Assembly: GCF_900626095.1 (NCBI RefSeq)
Contig: NZ_UYZZ01000004.1
Location: 62,001-126,000 of the forward strand
From: Clostridium rectalis
Lineage (GTDB): Bacteria; Bacillota; Clostridia; Clostridiales; Clostridiaceae
Direction of reading: 5' to 3'
Length of the DNA stretch: 64,000 nucleotides
Below the pieces are notes generated by a model. The model was not told where the DNA came from. It saw only the letters and a program-made list of their open reading frames with translations, and ran no database searches. The position numbers and the translations under genes are program-made. How positions within the stretch are numbered: position 1 is the first letter of the stretch; the number at the start of each line of letters is the position of its first letter. Shown here one piece after another: positions 27,588-36,718 of the stretch.

Positions 27588-28199
27588 CTAACAACAACTT
27601 ATAAAATCACCGCCACAGCATTCACAGCAACAATCCATACAGTATAAAGTAGTACATATACTGCACAAATCTCTATCGGATCCATTTCTGTTATTATAAT
27701 AAGGTTGCCTATAAGAATTATTCATACGATTTATTTGATTAAAGGCCTCTCTATATTCTAGATTATTCGGTTCCATACTACAAGCTGTTCTTATATAATT
27801 ATATGCAGCATCATACCAACCTTTTTTTAAATTAACAAGACCCATTAGATAATTCCATTCTGCGTTTTTAATGGAGATTCCATTTAATTTTGCTTCTGCT
27901 TGAGAAAAGTTACCGCTATGTATATCCATTCTTATGGACTGATAATTAGTATAATTATTATTAGAATAATTATTATCAGAACCTCTATAAGAATTTGAAC
28001 TATAATTATTATCAGAATTTTTCATAAGTAAATCATATGCTTCATTTAGCTCTCTCATTTTATCTTCAGCTAATTCTCTTAAAGGATTGTTTCCATATTG
28101 GTCTGGATGATATTTTTTTGCAAGTTCTCTATAAGCCCTTTTAATTTCTTCTTTTGATGCACCTTCTTTTAATCCAAGTATTTCATAGGGATTTGTCAT
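27588..28199 (-). CDS. J-domain protein with Cys-rich tail
   Basis: A 203-residue type III J-domain protein. Residues 3-62 form a DnaJ domain with helix II basic residues and the HPD motif (KKYHPDQYG) needed to stimulate DnaK. A Ser/Asn/Tyr-rich linker with repeated NNYS/SNSY units (about 62-88) and a TPR-like helical stretch (about 90-160: [23 protein letters not shown]) follow. The last 27 residues carry ten cysteines, including CCCECC, perhaps binding metal or palmitoyl-free but membrane-facing; that is a guess. ATG at 28199 with AAAGGAGTG upstream. Its start overlaps the end of the DUF5685 gene by 17 bases, so they are translationally linked. Confidence 0.85.
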   Translation of the reverse strand: MTNPYEILGLKEGASKEEIKRAYRELAKKYHPDQYGNNPLRELAEDKMRELNEAYDLLMKNSDNNYSSNSYRGSDNNYSNNNYTNYQSIRMDIHSGNFSQAEAKLNGISIKNAEWNYLMGLVNLKKGWYDAAYNYIRTACSMEPNNLEYREAFNQINRMNNSYRQPYYNNRNGSDRDLCSICTTLYCMDCCCECCGGDFISCC

Positions 28200-29067
28200 G
28201 ATGTATTTCACTCCTTTTAAAAACTTTGTCCATTTTTTCCATTAAACCGTATTGTAGTATATTATATAAAAGTTCTTTATTCTTCTTAATATCTAACTTT
28301 TGTAAATATAATAGACAATGTCTAGCACAATTAGTTAATGTAAAATTTATTCTCATGTATATTTTTTCATATAATTCATTATAAGATAAATTATTTTCAT
28401 TAAATAGTACATTTAAGGGATTAAACTTTTTATTTTTCAAGTCCTTTTCTAAATCATCAAAAGCATCTATTATATATATCCATTTACCCAAATTATAGCC
28501 TAAATTATATAAATCTTTTTTTAATGAAGCATCTTTTTTTATATAAGAAGAGATTATATAACCTGTAAGATCAGCAAAAGGATCGCTTATAGAATCAAGG
28601 CTTATACAATGATTATTATTTTCTAAATTATACAATTCAGTAAGTTTTTTTTCTATATATTCAGCATGAACTTTAAAGTTCAACATGGATTTATTTATAT
28701 ATTTACCTAATAGTATAGAAAAAAGTTTACTTTTAATTGAATTATCGTCATTAACATTATCTAATAATTTATAATAAGATAATGTAGTATTACAAAAGGC
28801 AGCATACTTTAGTGAAGAATTTTCTAGTAATATAACTTTTTTTCTCATAGGATGAACTAAACAATGTTGTTTTTCATAACAGCATTTATGGTTGTTTAAT
28901 GAATCTAATAGAATGGCTAAAAAAGTCATATCATAATTTAAAGTAGCTCTGGGAATATTTCCATAGTTTATTTTTATGGATTTGCATAAACCACAATAAT
29001 ATGCCTTAAATTTTTCATAATCTTTAATTTTCAATTCCATCTTACAAGGAGTAACATATCCAAACAT
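28183..29067 (-). CDS. DUF5685 family protein
   Basis: A 294-residue protein with the DUF5685 N terminus [13 protein letters not shown]...YYCGLCKSI and [15 protein letters not shown]. The almost all-helical composition and the acidic segment [19 protein letters not shown] (about 204-222) resemble the second Asp-rich motif of prenyl/terpene synthases, but a matching first motif is not clear, so enzymatic activity is only a hypothesis. CxxC pairs near the N terminus could bind metal. ATG with AAGGAT upstream. It lies between the CYTH gene (3 bases upstream) and the J-domain gene (overlapping). Role unknown. Confidence 0.8.
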   Translation of the reverse strand: MFGYVTPCKMELKIKDYEKFKAYYCGLCKSIKINYGNIPRATLNYDMTFLAILLDSLNNHKCCYEKQHCLVHPMRKKVILLENSSLKYAAFCNTTLSYYKLLDNVNDDNSIKSKLFSILLGKYINKSMLNFKVHAEYIEKKLTELYNLENNNHCISLDSISDPFADLTGYIISSYIKKDASLKKDLYNLGYNLGKWIYIIDAFDDLEKDLKNKKFNPLNVLFNENNLSYNELYEKIYMRINFTLTNCARHCLLYLQKLDIKKNKELLYNILQYGLMEKMDKVFKRSEIHHDKSL

Positions 29068-29070
29068 AGA

Positions 29071-29616
29071 TTAATATCCTTTACCTTTAAAAATTTCTAT
29101 AAGTTCATATATATTTTTGGAAGTAGTATCTTTCATAGAGAATCCAAGTAATAATACTAACTCTTCTAATTGATTTTCGTTAGGAGACTCTATTTCTATA
29201 TAAGGGAAAGGACAAAATGATTTTTCATTTATATCAATTTCGATTAAGGAATTTTTATATTGATAACTCTCCCTATATTTTTTTATACTTTGGATTAGAT
29301 TTAATCCAAGAGAGTTAAATATATTTTCTCCTTCTACTGCATCAGAAATTTCTATTTCATTTTCATCCATTATTTTGAACTTATTTTGACTTAATATTCT
29401 TTTTGTAGTCATGAAATATTTCTTTTTATTATTTAATAAATCTTCTACTATTCTTATCCTAGCATATCCTTGCATTTTCAATAAATCTTTAGTTGGAAAA
29501 TCAAATATGTTATTGATTTGATTCTCTTTTTTAACATTTTTACAACCTAGTTCTAAGGCTTTTTTTCTTATATAATCTACATCTATATCTAAAATTTTTA
29601 CTTCTAACTCTTCCAA
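29071..29616 (-). CDS. CYTH-domain phosphohydrolase/cyclase-like protein
   Basis: A 181-residue CYTH (class IV adenylate cyclase-thiamine triphosphatase) protein of the triphosphate tunnel fold. The diagnostic ExExK is at the very N terminus (ELEVK), followed by the tunnel's basic residues ARIRIVE, MTTKR, KYRESY and the acidic pair EIDIN and YIEIES. These ligands support binding of a triphosphate and divalent metal; the substrate is unknown. I choose the TTG at 29616, which has AAGGAG eight bases upstream and places ExExK as usual; a GTG at 29625 overlaps that site. First gene of the four-gene minus-strand cluster. Confidence 0.85.
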   Translation of the reverse strand: MEELEVKILDIDVDYIRKKALELGCKNVKKENQINNIFDFPTKDLLKMQGYARIRIVEDLLNNKKKYFMTTKRILSQNKFKIMDENEIEISDAVEGENIFNSLGLNLIQSIKKYRESYQYKNSLIEIDINEKSFCPFPYIEIESPNENQLEELVLLLGFSMKDTTSKNIYELIEIFKGKGY

Positions 29617-29831
29617 AATTCTCACTCCTTATTATATTGTGATTATAGCATAATTAATATGCAAATGCATATTGCAATACATATTTTTATAATTGTTAAT
29701 AAAAAATTATAAAAATGTTAATTAAATAAAATAAACAATAAATTACCTTGCACATTAATAAATATTAAATGCTGCTTCGGGAACAATAATAACGTCATTA
29801 ATATTATAAAGATTTAAGGGAGGTTTAATCT

Positions 29832-30038
29832 ATGAATAGTGGAAATAAACAGATAGAAGCTAATAATTTAAAGGTAATATCAGACCAACTAAATTATGAG
29901 GCTTTAATGAATAAAAAGTTTAGTTTATATGGTCAATATTGTACAGATCAGCAGCTAAAAGATTTATGCAATCAGTCAGCCGGTATTCATAAACAGAATT
30001 TTAATGAATTAAAAACTTATCTTGAAAGTCATCAGTAA
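29832..30038 (+). CDS. CotF-like small spore coat protein, first of a pair
   Basis: A 68-residue helical protein rich in Gln/Asn/Lys, with the pattern of clostridial CotF-related coat or ferritin-like small proteins (LNYEALMNKKFSLYGQYCTDQQLKDLCNQ). ATG with GGGAGG upstream. It is followed 25 bases later by a larger CotF-family gene, and the two form an operon. A spore-coat role is inferred from the partner and family; no sporulation promoter is convincingly visible. Confidence 0.65.
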   Translation: MNSGNKQIEANNLKVISDQLNYEALMNKKFSLYGQYCTDQQLKDLCNQSAGIHKQNFNELKTYLESHQ

Positions 30039-30063
30039 AAATTATAAGTAGGAGGGATTTGTT

Positions 30064-30342
30064 ATGCAAACTTCACCAAATTTAAGTGAAAAGGATTTAA
30101 TGAATGATTTATTAGCTACAGAAAAACAGGTTATATCTGCATACAGTACAGGAATAACAGAAACATCATGTCCTAACCTTAGAAATGTTTTGTTAAATAA
30201 TTTTAGAAATGCAGAAGATACTCAATATAAAGTTTTTGATGCCATGAGACAAAAAGGATGGTATCCAACTAAGGATGCTCCAGATAACGAAGTACAGCAA
30301 ATTAAATCTCAAAGTACACAAATGCAACAAGAGTTAAAATAA
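30064..30342 (+). CDS. CotF family spore coat protein
   Basis: A 92-residue CotF-domain protein with the typical start LSEKDLMNDLLATEKQVISAYSTGITETSCPNLR-like layout (two antiparallel helices) and the conserved QKGWYPTKDAP turn near residues 67-77. Members are spore coat constituents in Bacillus and Clostridium. ATG with GGAGGG site. Second gene of a two-gene unit closed by a strong terminator. Confidence 0.8.
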   Translation: MQTSPNLSEKDLMNDLLATEKQVISAYSTGITETSCPNLRNVLLNNFRNAEDTQYKVFDAMRQKGWYPTKDAPDNEVQQIKSQSTQMQQELK

Positions 30343-30373
30343 TAAATATTAAATTAGAAATTTTAAATAGTTT

Positions 30374-30408
30374 AGGCTGCTGGTAAATACATACCAGTAG
30401 CCTTTTAA
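30374..30408 (+). terminator. Terminator of the CotF-like pair
   Basis: A 12-bp stem AGGCTGCTGGTA/TACCAGTAGCCT (one G-T pair) with a six- to eight-base loop and a T run. Confidence 0.85.
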
Positions 30409-30470
30409 TTGCATTTAGTATAATAGATGAATAAAAAAATTATTCATCTAGCACTAAAAAATTGTGGTTT

Positions 30471-30674
30471 TTAAATTTTTTGTACATTAGAAGCTTGAGG
30501 TCCTTTTTCACTATCTACAATGTCTAAAGTAACCTGCTGCCCTTCATTTAAGCTTTTTCTAGGGCCATCTTCTTTTATTGCAGAATAATGAACAAATACA
30601 TCATTTCCATCATCTGTAGTAATAAAACCATAACCCTTATCATTATCAAACCACTTTACAATACCTGTTACCAT
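30471..30674 (-). CDS. Cold shock domain protein
   Basis: A 67-residue Csp-type single-strand RNA/DNA chaperone. Both RNA-binding motifs are present, RNP1 KGYGFI (about 15-20) and RNP2 VFVHYSAI (about 27-34), with the [11 protein letters not shown] start typical of the family. ATG at 30674 with GGAGG eight bases upstream. Single minus-strand gene, convergent with the CotF-like pair. Confidence 0.95.
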   Translation of the reverse strand: MVTGIVKWFDNDKGYGFITTDDGNDVFVHYSAIKEDGPRKSLNEGQQVTLDIVDSEKGPQASNVQKI

Positions 30675-30822
30675 AAATAATGCCTCCATAAATGTTTTTA
30701 TAATTATATATTTCCATATTCATCAAAAAATATACTAAATAAAAAAATATTTTTTGAAATAAAATTTATATTTGATAAACTAAATATGAAAAGTTTAAAT
30801 TTTTATAAGGGGTGTAAGTATT

Positions 30823-31857
30823 TTGGAATACATAAAAGAAGTTAATATCAATGAAGCCGTTATTCATATTTTGGATAATAATTCAGATGAACCTATATTA
30901 AATGAATATAAATTAAAATTGGATGAAGAAACTTATAATTTTTTATTAAAACACTTAGAAAGATGCTTAAAAGATGAAGAGTTAAAATATGCGGTGTTTA
31001 ATAATGAAAGAAATATAGTAAAAGAACTAAGTCAAGAGTATTTAAATGGACAAAATGATTTAGTAGAAGTTTCTAAGGAAATGGGTAGACAATTATTTAT
31101 ATTAATGCAATCTAATGGAAATATACCATCCTGTGATTTAATAGTGGTCTCTATATCAACTGAATATGGACCTATGATAGTTATAATGAAAATGGACTAT
31201 GTAAAAAACTATACTCATAGTGTGAACTTTGTAGAAGATAAGGTAGGAATAAATATAGTACCTGAATTAACAGGATTACCTATAAGTTCACAAAAGATAC
31301 AAAAATGTGCTTTTATAAAACCTGTAAGAGAAGATAATGAATTTGACTTAATGATTATAGATAAGCAAAAGAAGAGTAAGGATGAAGATTATGGTGCCAA
31401 TTATTTTATTAATAAGTATTTAGGATGTAAAATAATTGAAAATGAAAGGGACATGACTAAAACCTTTGTTAGAGCAACAGAACAGTGGACAAGGGCCAAC
31501 CTTAAAGAAAATGCTGATGAGGCAGAAAAATTAAGAAGTAAGATAAAAAAGACATTAAAAGAAGAGGATAATGTTTCAATATATAAAGTTTCAGAAGATA
31601 TTTTTGGTGATAATAAAGATGCTAAAGCAAATTTTGTTGAATATGTGTCTTCAGAAGGTGTAGGGGACTGTGTAGCTATAGATAAAAATTGGGTAGAGAA
31701 AAAATTTAAGAGAATAAGATTAAAGATAGATAGGGATATAGACTTATATATAAATGAGGAAGCTTATAATGATATAAATAGGTTTCAAATTCATAGACAT
31801 GGTGATGGATCTATAGATATAGTTATTAAAAATGTCATAAATTATATAGAAAAATAA
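30823..31857 (+). CDS. Nucleoid-associated protein (YejK/NA37 family)
   Basis: A 344-residue cytoplasmic protein of the NA37/YejK family, named for nucleoid association of the E. coli member; clostridia carry longer, diverged forms of unknown role. Family-like features are the N-terminal IKEVNINEAVIHILDN and central SCDLIVVSIST...IVIMKMDYVKNYTH. No catalytic motif is seen. Starts at a TTG with AAGGGGTG upstream; no ATG fits. Single gene ending in a bidirectional terminator shared with fba. Confidence 0.8.
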   Translation: MEYIKEVNINEAVIHILDNNSDEPILNEYKLKLDEETYNFLLKHLERCLKDEELKYAVFNNERNIVKELSQEYLNGQNDLVEVSKEMGRQLFILMQSNGNIPSCDLIVVSISTEYGPMIVIMKMDYVKNYTHSVNFVEDKVGINIVPELTGLPISSQKIQKCAFIKPVREDNEFDLMIIDKQKKSKDEDYGANYFINKYLGCKIIENERDMTKTFVRATEQWTRANLKENADEAEKLRSKIKKTLKEEDNVSIYKVSEDIFGDNKDAKANFVEYVSSEGVGDCVAIDKNWVEKKFKRIRLKIDRDIDLYINEEAYNDINRFQIHRHGDGSIDIVIKNVINYIEK

Positions 31858-31858
31858 A

Positions 31859-31890
31859 AAAGAGCATCTCCTAGGAGATGCTCTTTAAAT
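31859..31890. terminator. Bidirectional terminator between the NA37-family gene and fba
   Basis: A 13-bp perfect stem AAAGAGCATCTCC/GGAGATGCTCTTT with a two-base TA centre, between convergent genes. Confidence 0.85.
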
Positions 31891-31896
31891 AAACCA

Positions 31897-32841
31897 TTAA
31901 AGTGTATTAGAGGAACCTAAAACATTTTTGATTTTATTTTCTACTAAATTTTCAATTGCTTCCCTAGCTGTACCAAGATATTTTCTAGGATCAATTTCTT
32001 TTGGATTTTCTGCCATGAATTTTCTTACAGATGCAGTCATCGCAAGTCTTAAGTCTGTATCCATATTTATTTTACAAACGGACATTGATGCTGCTTTTCT
32101 TAACATTTCATTAGGTACACCCTTGGCACCACCAATTTCACCACCGAATTCATTACACATTGCTACAAATGTTGGCTCCACTGATGAAGCACCGTGTAAA
32201 ACTATTGGGAAGTTTTTAAAGCCATCTGCTTCTAATTTTTCTGTAATTAGGGATAATCTATCAAAGTCTAGCTTTGCTTCTCCTTTAAACTTATAAGCTC
32301 CATGACTAGTTCCTATTGCAATAGCTAGTGAATCCACACCAGTTCTTTTTACAAAGTCTACAGCTTGGTCTGGATCAGTATATGTAGCGTCATGACTTGA
32401 GACCTTAACCTCATCTTCAACACCGGCTAGTTTTCCAAGTTCAGCTTCAACTACTACTCCTTTACTATGAGCATATTCCACAATTTCCTTAGTTAATTTA
32501 ACATTTTCTTCATATTCATGATGTGATCCATCAAACATAACAGAGGTAAAACCTGATTCAATAGCTAGTTTAACTTGATCCATATTTGCACCATGGTCAA
32601 GGTGTAGAGCTATATCTATACCAGTTTCTTCAATAGCTGCATCTACCATATGTTTTAAATATTTAGGACCTGCATATTTTAAAGCGCTAGATGATACTTG
32701 AAGTATAACTGGGGATTTTTCAGCTTTTGCAGCATTTACTACGGCTTGAATTATTTCCATATTATTAATATTGAAAGCTCCTATAGCATATTTACCTTCA
32801 AAAGCATTTTTAAACATCTCTTTGGTTGTTACTAAAGCCAT
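31897..32841 (-). CDS. fba: Class II fructose-bisphosphate aldolase
   Basis: Zinc-dependent aldolase cleaving fructose-1,6-bisphosphate in glycolysis. The 314-residue product has the class II signatures LHLDHGAN (zinc and catalytic region), MFDGSHHEYEEN, GVVVEAELG, GTSHGAYKF and VLHGASSVEP. Length is normal. The ATG at 32841 has AAGGTGG upstream; an ATG at 32859 lies before that site. Single gene on the minus strand with a long AT-rich upstream region. Confidence 0.95.
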   Translation of the reverse strand: MALVTTKEMFKNAFEGKYAIGAFNINNMEIIQAVVNAAKAEKSPVILQVSSSALKYAGPKYLKHMVDAAIEETGIDIALHLDHGANMDQVKLAIESGFTSVMFDGSHHEYEENVKLTKEIVEYAHSKGVVVEAELGKLAGVEDEVKVSSHDATYTDPDQAVDFVKRTGVDSLAIAIGTSHGAYKFKGEAKLDFDRLSLITEKLEADGFKNFPIVLHGASSVEPTFVAMCNEFGGEIGGAKGVPNEMLRKAASMSVCKINMDTDLRLAMTASVRKFMAENPKEIDPRKYLGTAREAIENLVENKIKNVLGSSNTL

Positions 32842-33008
32842 ATATATTCCACCTTCCACTTATTTTTATTTATTTAATATTTTAAATATTCCTTTACAGA
32901 TACATTATAAAACATATTAGATTAATTTACTATAAATATTAAAATATTATTATTAAATATAGGGTATATAGGAATAATTAGTATAGTATATCTATTTTAA
33001 AGGTTTAC

Positions 33009-33389
33009 TTAGAATATATTTTGCATATTTATTTTTTCAAGTTTTGATATATGCTGAATAAAAAATTTTATTGAATGTAAACTAGCCATAGATTCATCTT
33101 TATTTTTATAATTAATATATTGTGTTAATTTACTTAATTCACTATTTATATTATCAAGCTCTTCATGATTAACGAATATTGATAATTTATCAGAGAATTT
33201 CTCCCAGTTATTTGTTAAATTAGATACAATGTTTTTTGATTGCCTCCAATTCCCTAATTCTATACTTTGTTCTAGCTTATAATTTATATCAGACATTTCA
33301 TTGCATATCTTGTTTAAATAATTAATAGAGAATAGTATACAAAATATCATTACCACAAATGTGGTACAAGAGATAAAAACATTTTTCAT
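33009..33389 (-). CDS. DUF4363 family protein
   Basis: A 126-residue protein with an N-terminal signal anchor (about 3-24) followed by a helical, coiled-coil-like extracytoplasmic region; the pattern IELGNWRQSKNIVSNLTNNWEKFSDKLSIFVNHEE is typical of DUF4363. ATG with AGGTGAT upstream. It lies 16 bases downstream of a DUF421 gene, the usual clostridial pairing, so the two probably act together at the membrane. Function unknown. Confidence 0.8.
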   Translation of the reverse strand: MKNVFISCTTFVVMIFCILFSINYLNKICNEMSDINYKLEQSIELGNWRQSKNIVSNLTNNWEKFSDKLSIFVNHEELDNINSELSKLTQYINYKNKDESMASLHSIKFFIQHISKLEKINMQNIF

Positions 33390-33405
33390 AATATATCACC
33401 TATAC

Positions 33406-34083
33406 TTATTTTTTTATATCTTTTTGAAAATAAAATTTACCTTTAGAATCTAATAATGCTAAAAATATTTCTTCTGGCTCTTTTATATTATTTTGCTTTA
33501 ATTTATGATTAAGCCAGCTAGGGTTTTTATTTATTAGTTTTAAATTATCATAGTTTATTTTGCCATCTAAGATTAAAGTTATAGGAAGTAAATCTTGGGA
33601 ACTTTCAATTTTCATATCTTCTTTTGTAACTGGGGTTAAGCTAGTTTTAGGAATAATAGATAGTTGACCACTGGTTTCTAGTATCGCATATTCTATATCT
33701 TCTATGTTGTAATATCCTTTTAATCGGAGTTCTTCCATTAAATCATTTAAATTAAATCTTTGATATCTTAGTTGACTTATATCTATTTTACCGTCTTTTA
33801 TTAAAATACTTGGTTGGCCATTTATTACTTTCCTAAACTTTTCGCTTTTCAATTGAATAATAGCCAAAATAGTTTGTAGTAGTAACAAAGTTATAATAGG
33901 TATAATACCATGTATTAAAGGAATTCTTGTATCTTGCATGGGTAATGAAGCTAGCTCAGATATCATTATGGTTATTGCTAGCTCAAATGGTTCTAATTGA
34001 CCTATTTGTTTTTTTCCCATTAGTCTCATGGAAAATATTACAATAAAATATAATATAATAGTTCTTATTAATACTGTAAACAA
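33406..34083 (-). CDS. DUF421 (YetF-like) membrane protein
   Basis: A 225-residue protein with two to three N-terminal membrane helices containing FSMRLMGKKQIGQLEPFELAITIMISE, the YetF/DUF421 hallmark, followed by a cytoplasmic domain with ILIKDGKI and LRLKGYYNIEDIEYAILETSGQLSI. YetF-type proteins are found in spore-formers and some influence germination, but this one's role is unknown. I choose the TTG at 34083, which has AAGGGTG seven bases upstream; longer frames contain no family sequence. Divergent from the nucleoside kinase gene. Confidence 0.85.
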   Translation of the reverse strand: MFTVLIRTIILYFIVIFSMRLMGKKQIGQLEPFELAITIMISELASLPMQDTRIPLIHGIIPIITLLLLQTILAIIQLKSEKFRKVINGQPSILIKDGKIDISQLRYQRFNLNDLMEELRLKGYYNIEDIEYAILETSGQLSIIPKTSLTPVTKEDMKIESSQDLLPITLILDGKINYDNLKLINKNPSWLNHKLKQNNIKEPEEIFLALLDSKGKFYFQKDIKK

Positions 34084-34205
34084 GATAATCACCCTTTCAT
34101 AGCATATAGTTTTTCTTAAAATGTGAAAAATATAAGTAAAATTAATTACTTTCTGAAAAATTAAAGTATAATGGTAGTACATACTAAGAAATGGGGGATG
34201 ATTTC

Positions 34206-35858
34206 ATGAATAATTTTATACTTACTCTAAATAATGGAAGGGAATTTAAAGTGGAAGAAGGCACCCAGTTGTATGATGTTGTAAAGGATGATAAAAGCGA
34301 TTTACCAGTAGTTTTAGCTAAAGTGAATGAAAATATATATGAATTAAGCAGTAAAGTTATGGAAAGTGGTAAATTAGAATTAATTCATATAGATACCAAT
34401 ATAGGCATGAAAGCATATGTAAGGACTTTACAATTTGTTTTAATAAAATCAGTACTGGATGTATTCCCAAAAAGTAAAATAGTCATAGAACATTCATTAA
34501 GTAAGGGGCTTTATTGTGAAATTCATAAAGATACACCTCTTTCTAATGAAGATCTTTCTAAAATCAAATGTAAAATGAAGGAGACTATTGAAAAGAATAT
34601 AGTTATAAAAAAAGTTTCTATGGTGAAAAAAAAGGCTATAAAAATATTTAAAGATTATGGAATGGATGATAAAGTAAGACTTTTAAATCATGTAGCTTCA
34701 AAAGAAGTTAAGCTTTATGAGTTAGATGGAAGGTTTGATTATTTTTATGGATCTATGGCTTATTCAACAGGGATATTAAAGACTTTTGATTTAATGTATT
34801 ATGCTCCTGGTTTGATATTAAGATATCCAACAGAGAATAATCCTAAAGAAATTATTGAATTTGTAGAACACAAAAAGCTTTCAAAGATATTTAAAGAAAC
34901 TGAAGAATGGGGATATATACTTGATGTTGCTGATGTAGGAGCGTTAAATGATAAAGTAGATAGTGGAGAAATTATAGATATAATTAGAGTGGCAGAGGCA
35001 TTACACGAAAAAAAAGCTGCTTATATAGCGGATATGATAAGTGAGAGAAAAGATGTAAAAATTATATTAATAGCAGGACCCTCTTCTTCTGGGAAAACTA
35101 CATTTGCAAGAAGGCTAGGTATTCAACTTAGGGTAAATGGATTGGTGCCAGTTCCTCTTGGTATGGATGATTATTTTGTTGATAGACAATTCACTCCTGT
35201 AGATGACAATGGGGAGTATGATTTTGAGTCTATATATGCTTTGGATTTAAAACTTTTAAACTTTCATCTTAAAAATATATTAGAAGGCAATGAAGTAGAA
35301 ATACCAAGCTATAATTTTAAAACTGGAAAAAGGGAATGGATAGACCGTAAAATAAAGCTTCCTCATAATGGAATATTAATATTAGAAGGAATACATGGAC
35401 TAAACGAAATGTTAACTAAATCCATACCTAAAGAAAACAAATTTAAAATATATATAAGCGCATTAACACAGCTTAATTTAGATAATCATAATAGAATAGC
35501 TACTACGGATGTAAGAATAATTAGGAGAATAGTAAGAGACTATCTTTCAAGAGGTTATGGAGGAGAGGAAACGTTAAAAATGTGGACATCTATAAGAAGA
35601 GGAGAGGAAAAAAATATTTTTGTATACCAGGAAAATGCGGATGTTATGTTTAATTCTACTTTAGTATATGAACTATGCGTTTTAAAAAGATTTGCATTAA
35701 AAGAATTAAGTAAAATCAAACCCAATAGTGTTGTATATTATGAGGCGTTAAGATTAAAAAGTTTTTTACACTTTTTTAAAGATGTGGACACAAATTATGT
35801 TCCAGAAAATTCTATTCTAAGAGAGTTTATAGGAGGAAGTTGTTTTTATAAATATTGA
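34206..35858 (+). CDS. TGS-domain nucleoside (uridine-type) kinase
   Basis: A 550-residue fusion. Residues 1-60 are TGS-like, about 60-220 resemble the second additional (editing-type) domain of threonyl-tRNA synthetase, and about 280-550 form a P-loop kinase of the uridine kinase/phosphoribulokinase family: Walker A AGPSSSGKTTFARRL (about 290), MDDYFVDR, and LILEGIHGLN. Clostridial genomes commonly carry this architecture, annotated as nucleoside kinase; the substrate is not proven. ATG at 34206 with GGGGGAT upstream; an ATG at 34191 precedes that site. Single gene. Confidence 0.85.
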   Translation: MNNFILTLNNGREFKVEEGTQLYDVVKDDKSDLPVVLAKVNENIYELSSKVMESGKLELIHIDTNIGMKAYVRTLQFVLIKSVLDVFPKSKIVIEHSLSKGLYCEIHKDTPLSNEDLSKIKCKMKETIEKNIVIKKVSMVKKKAIKIFKDYGMDDKVRLLNHVASKEVKLYELDGRFDYFYGSMAYSTGILKTFDLMYYAPGLILRYPTENNPKEIIEFVEHKKLSKIFKETEEWGYILDVADVGALNDKVDSGEIIDIIRVAEALHEKKAAYIADMISERKDVKIILIAGPSSSGKTTFARRLGIQLRVNGLVPVPLGMDDYFVDRQFTPVDDNGEYDFESIYALDLKLLNFHLKNILEGNEVEIPSYNFKTGKREWIDRKIKLPHNGILILEGIHGLNEMLTKSIPKENKFKIYISALTQLNLDNHNRIATTDVRIIRRIVRDYLSRGYGGEETLKMWTSIRRGEEKNIFVYQENADVMFNSTLVYELCVLKRFALKELSKIKPNSVVYYEALRLKSFLHFFKDVDTNYVPENSILREFIGGSCFYKY

Positions 35859-35921
35859 CAAGTAACAATTGAATCCTTTGTAGAATATAATATTATGAAG
35901 ATATTTTTACGGAGGTTAATT

Positions 35922-36467
35922 ATGAACTTAAAAGGTAGCAAAACAGAACAAAACTTATATAAAACTTTTGCAGGGGAATCTAGAGCAAGAAATAAATATA
36001 CTTTTTATGGAGAAAAGGCTAGGATGGAGGGCTATGAGTATATAGCATCAGTATTTGAAGAAACGGCAGGTAATGAAAAAGCTCATGCTAGAGAGGTTTT
36101 TAAAAGATTTTTAGGTCTTGTAAAAAGTACAAAAGAAAACTTAAAGGATGCAGCAGAGGGGGAAGCTTTTGAAAGCTCAAAATTATATAAGGATTTTGAA
36201 AGGGTTGCAAGGGAAGAAGGATTTGAGGAAATAGCAGATTTTTATAAGGAATTAGCTGAAGTAGAGGAGGACCATGAACGTAGATTTAATACTCTATATG
36301 AAAGAGTAAATAATGGAACTATGTTTAAAAGTAAAAAAGATTCTATGTGGCAGTGTATGAATTGTGGATATATTCATGTGGGAAAAGAGGCACCGGCAGT
36401 ATGCCCCCTTTGTAAATTTCCTAGAGCTTATTTTAAACCATATTGTATTAATTACAGGGAGGAATAA
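35922..36467 (+). CDS. rbr: Rubrerythrin
   Basis: Peroxide-reducing non-haem di-iron protein of anaerobes. The 181-residue product has the ferritin-like four-helix domain with both E-x-x-H iron-binding sites (ETAGNEKAHAREV and ELAEVEEDHERRF) and a C-terminal rubredoxin domain with CMNCGY and CPLCKFP. The ATG at 35922 has GGAGG eight bases upstream and leads into the standard LKGSKTEQNLYKTFAGESRARNKY-like start. Two small genes follow, the first only three bases away, suggesting cotranscription. Confidence 0.96.
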   Translation: MNLKGSKTEQNLYKTFAGESRARNKYTFYGEKARMEGYEYIASVFEETAGNEKAHAREVFKRFLGLVKSTKENLKDAAEGEAFESSKLYKDFERVAREEGFEEIADFYKELAEVEEDHERRFNTLYERVNNGTMFKSKKDSMWQCMNCGYIHVGKEAPAVCPLCKFPRAYFKPYCINYREE

Positions 36468-36470
36468 ATT

Positions 36471-36638
36471 ATGTTTTTAGTGTATCCTGATTATTATTTC
36501 GTTCCTGTATTTACTACAGATGAAGCCGTACAAGAGGTTACATTAGTAGAATGTGACGATTTACAAAGACAATTTGAATATGAAGATGTTTTTAAGAAAA
36601 TAGATAAAGAATATATTGAAGAAATGACAAATTTGTAA
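36471..36638 (+). CDS. Hypothetical 55-residue protein after rubrerythrin
   Basis: A short reading frame MFLVYPDYYFVPVF...EYIEEMTNL with a strong GGGAGG site inside the end of the rubrerythrin gene and an ATG three bases after its stop. The product is acidic (many Asp/Glu), aromatic at its N terminus, with no signal peptide or known motif. The tight spacing and strong ribosome site argue it is translated together with rubrerythrin. Function unknown. Confidence 0.65.
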   Translation: MFLVYPDYYFVPVFTTDEAVQEVTLVECDDLQRQFEYEDVFKKIDKEYIEEMTNL

Positions 36639-36718
36639 TTAGGTGAGAGGAATAAATTCCGCTGTCCATCAATATAGATTAATAGGAATAATATATATTA
36701 ATTTATGGTGGGTGGTAA

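Noticed and set aside
30425-30449. AGATGAATA/TATTCATCT hairpin as csp terminator
   Set aside because: There is no T run after the stem on the minus strand, so I did not list it as a terminator.
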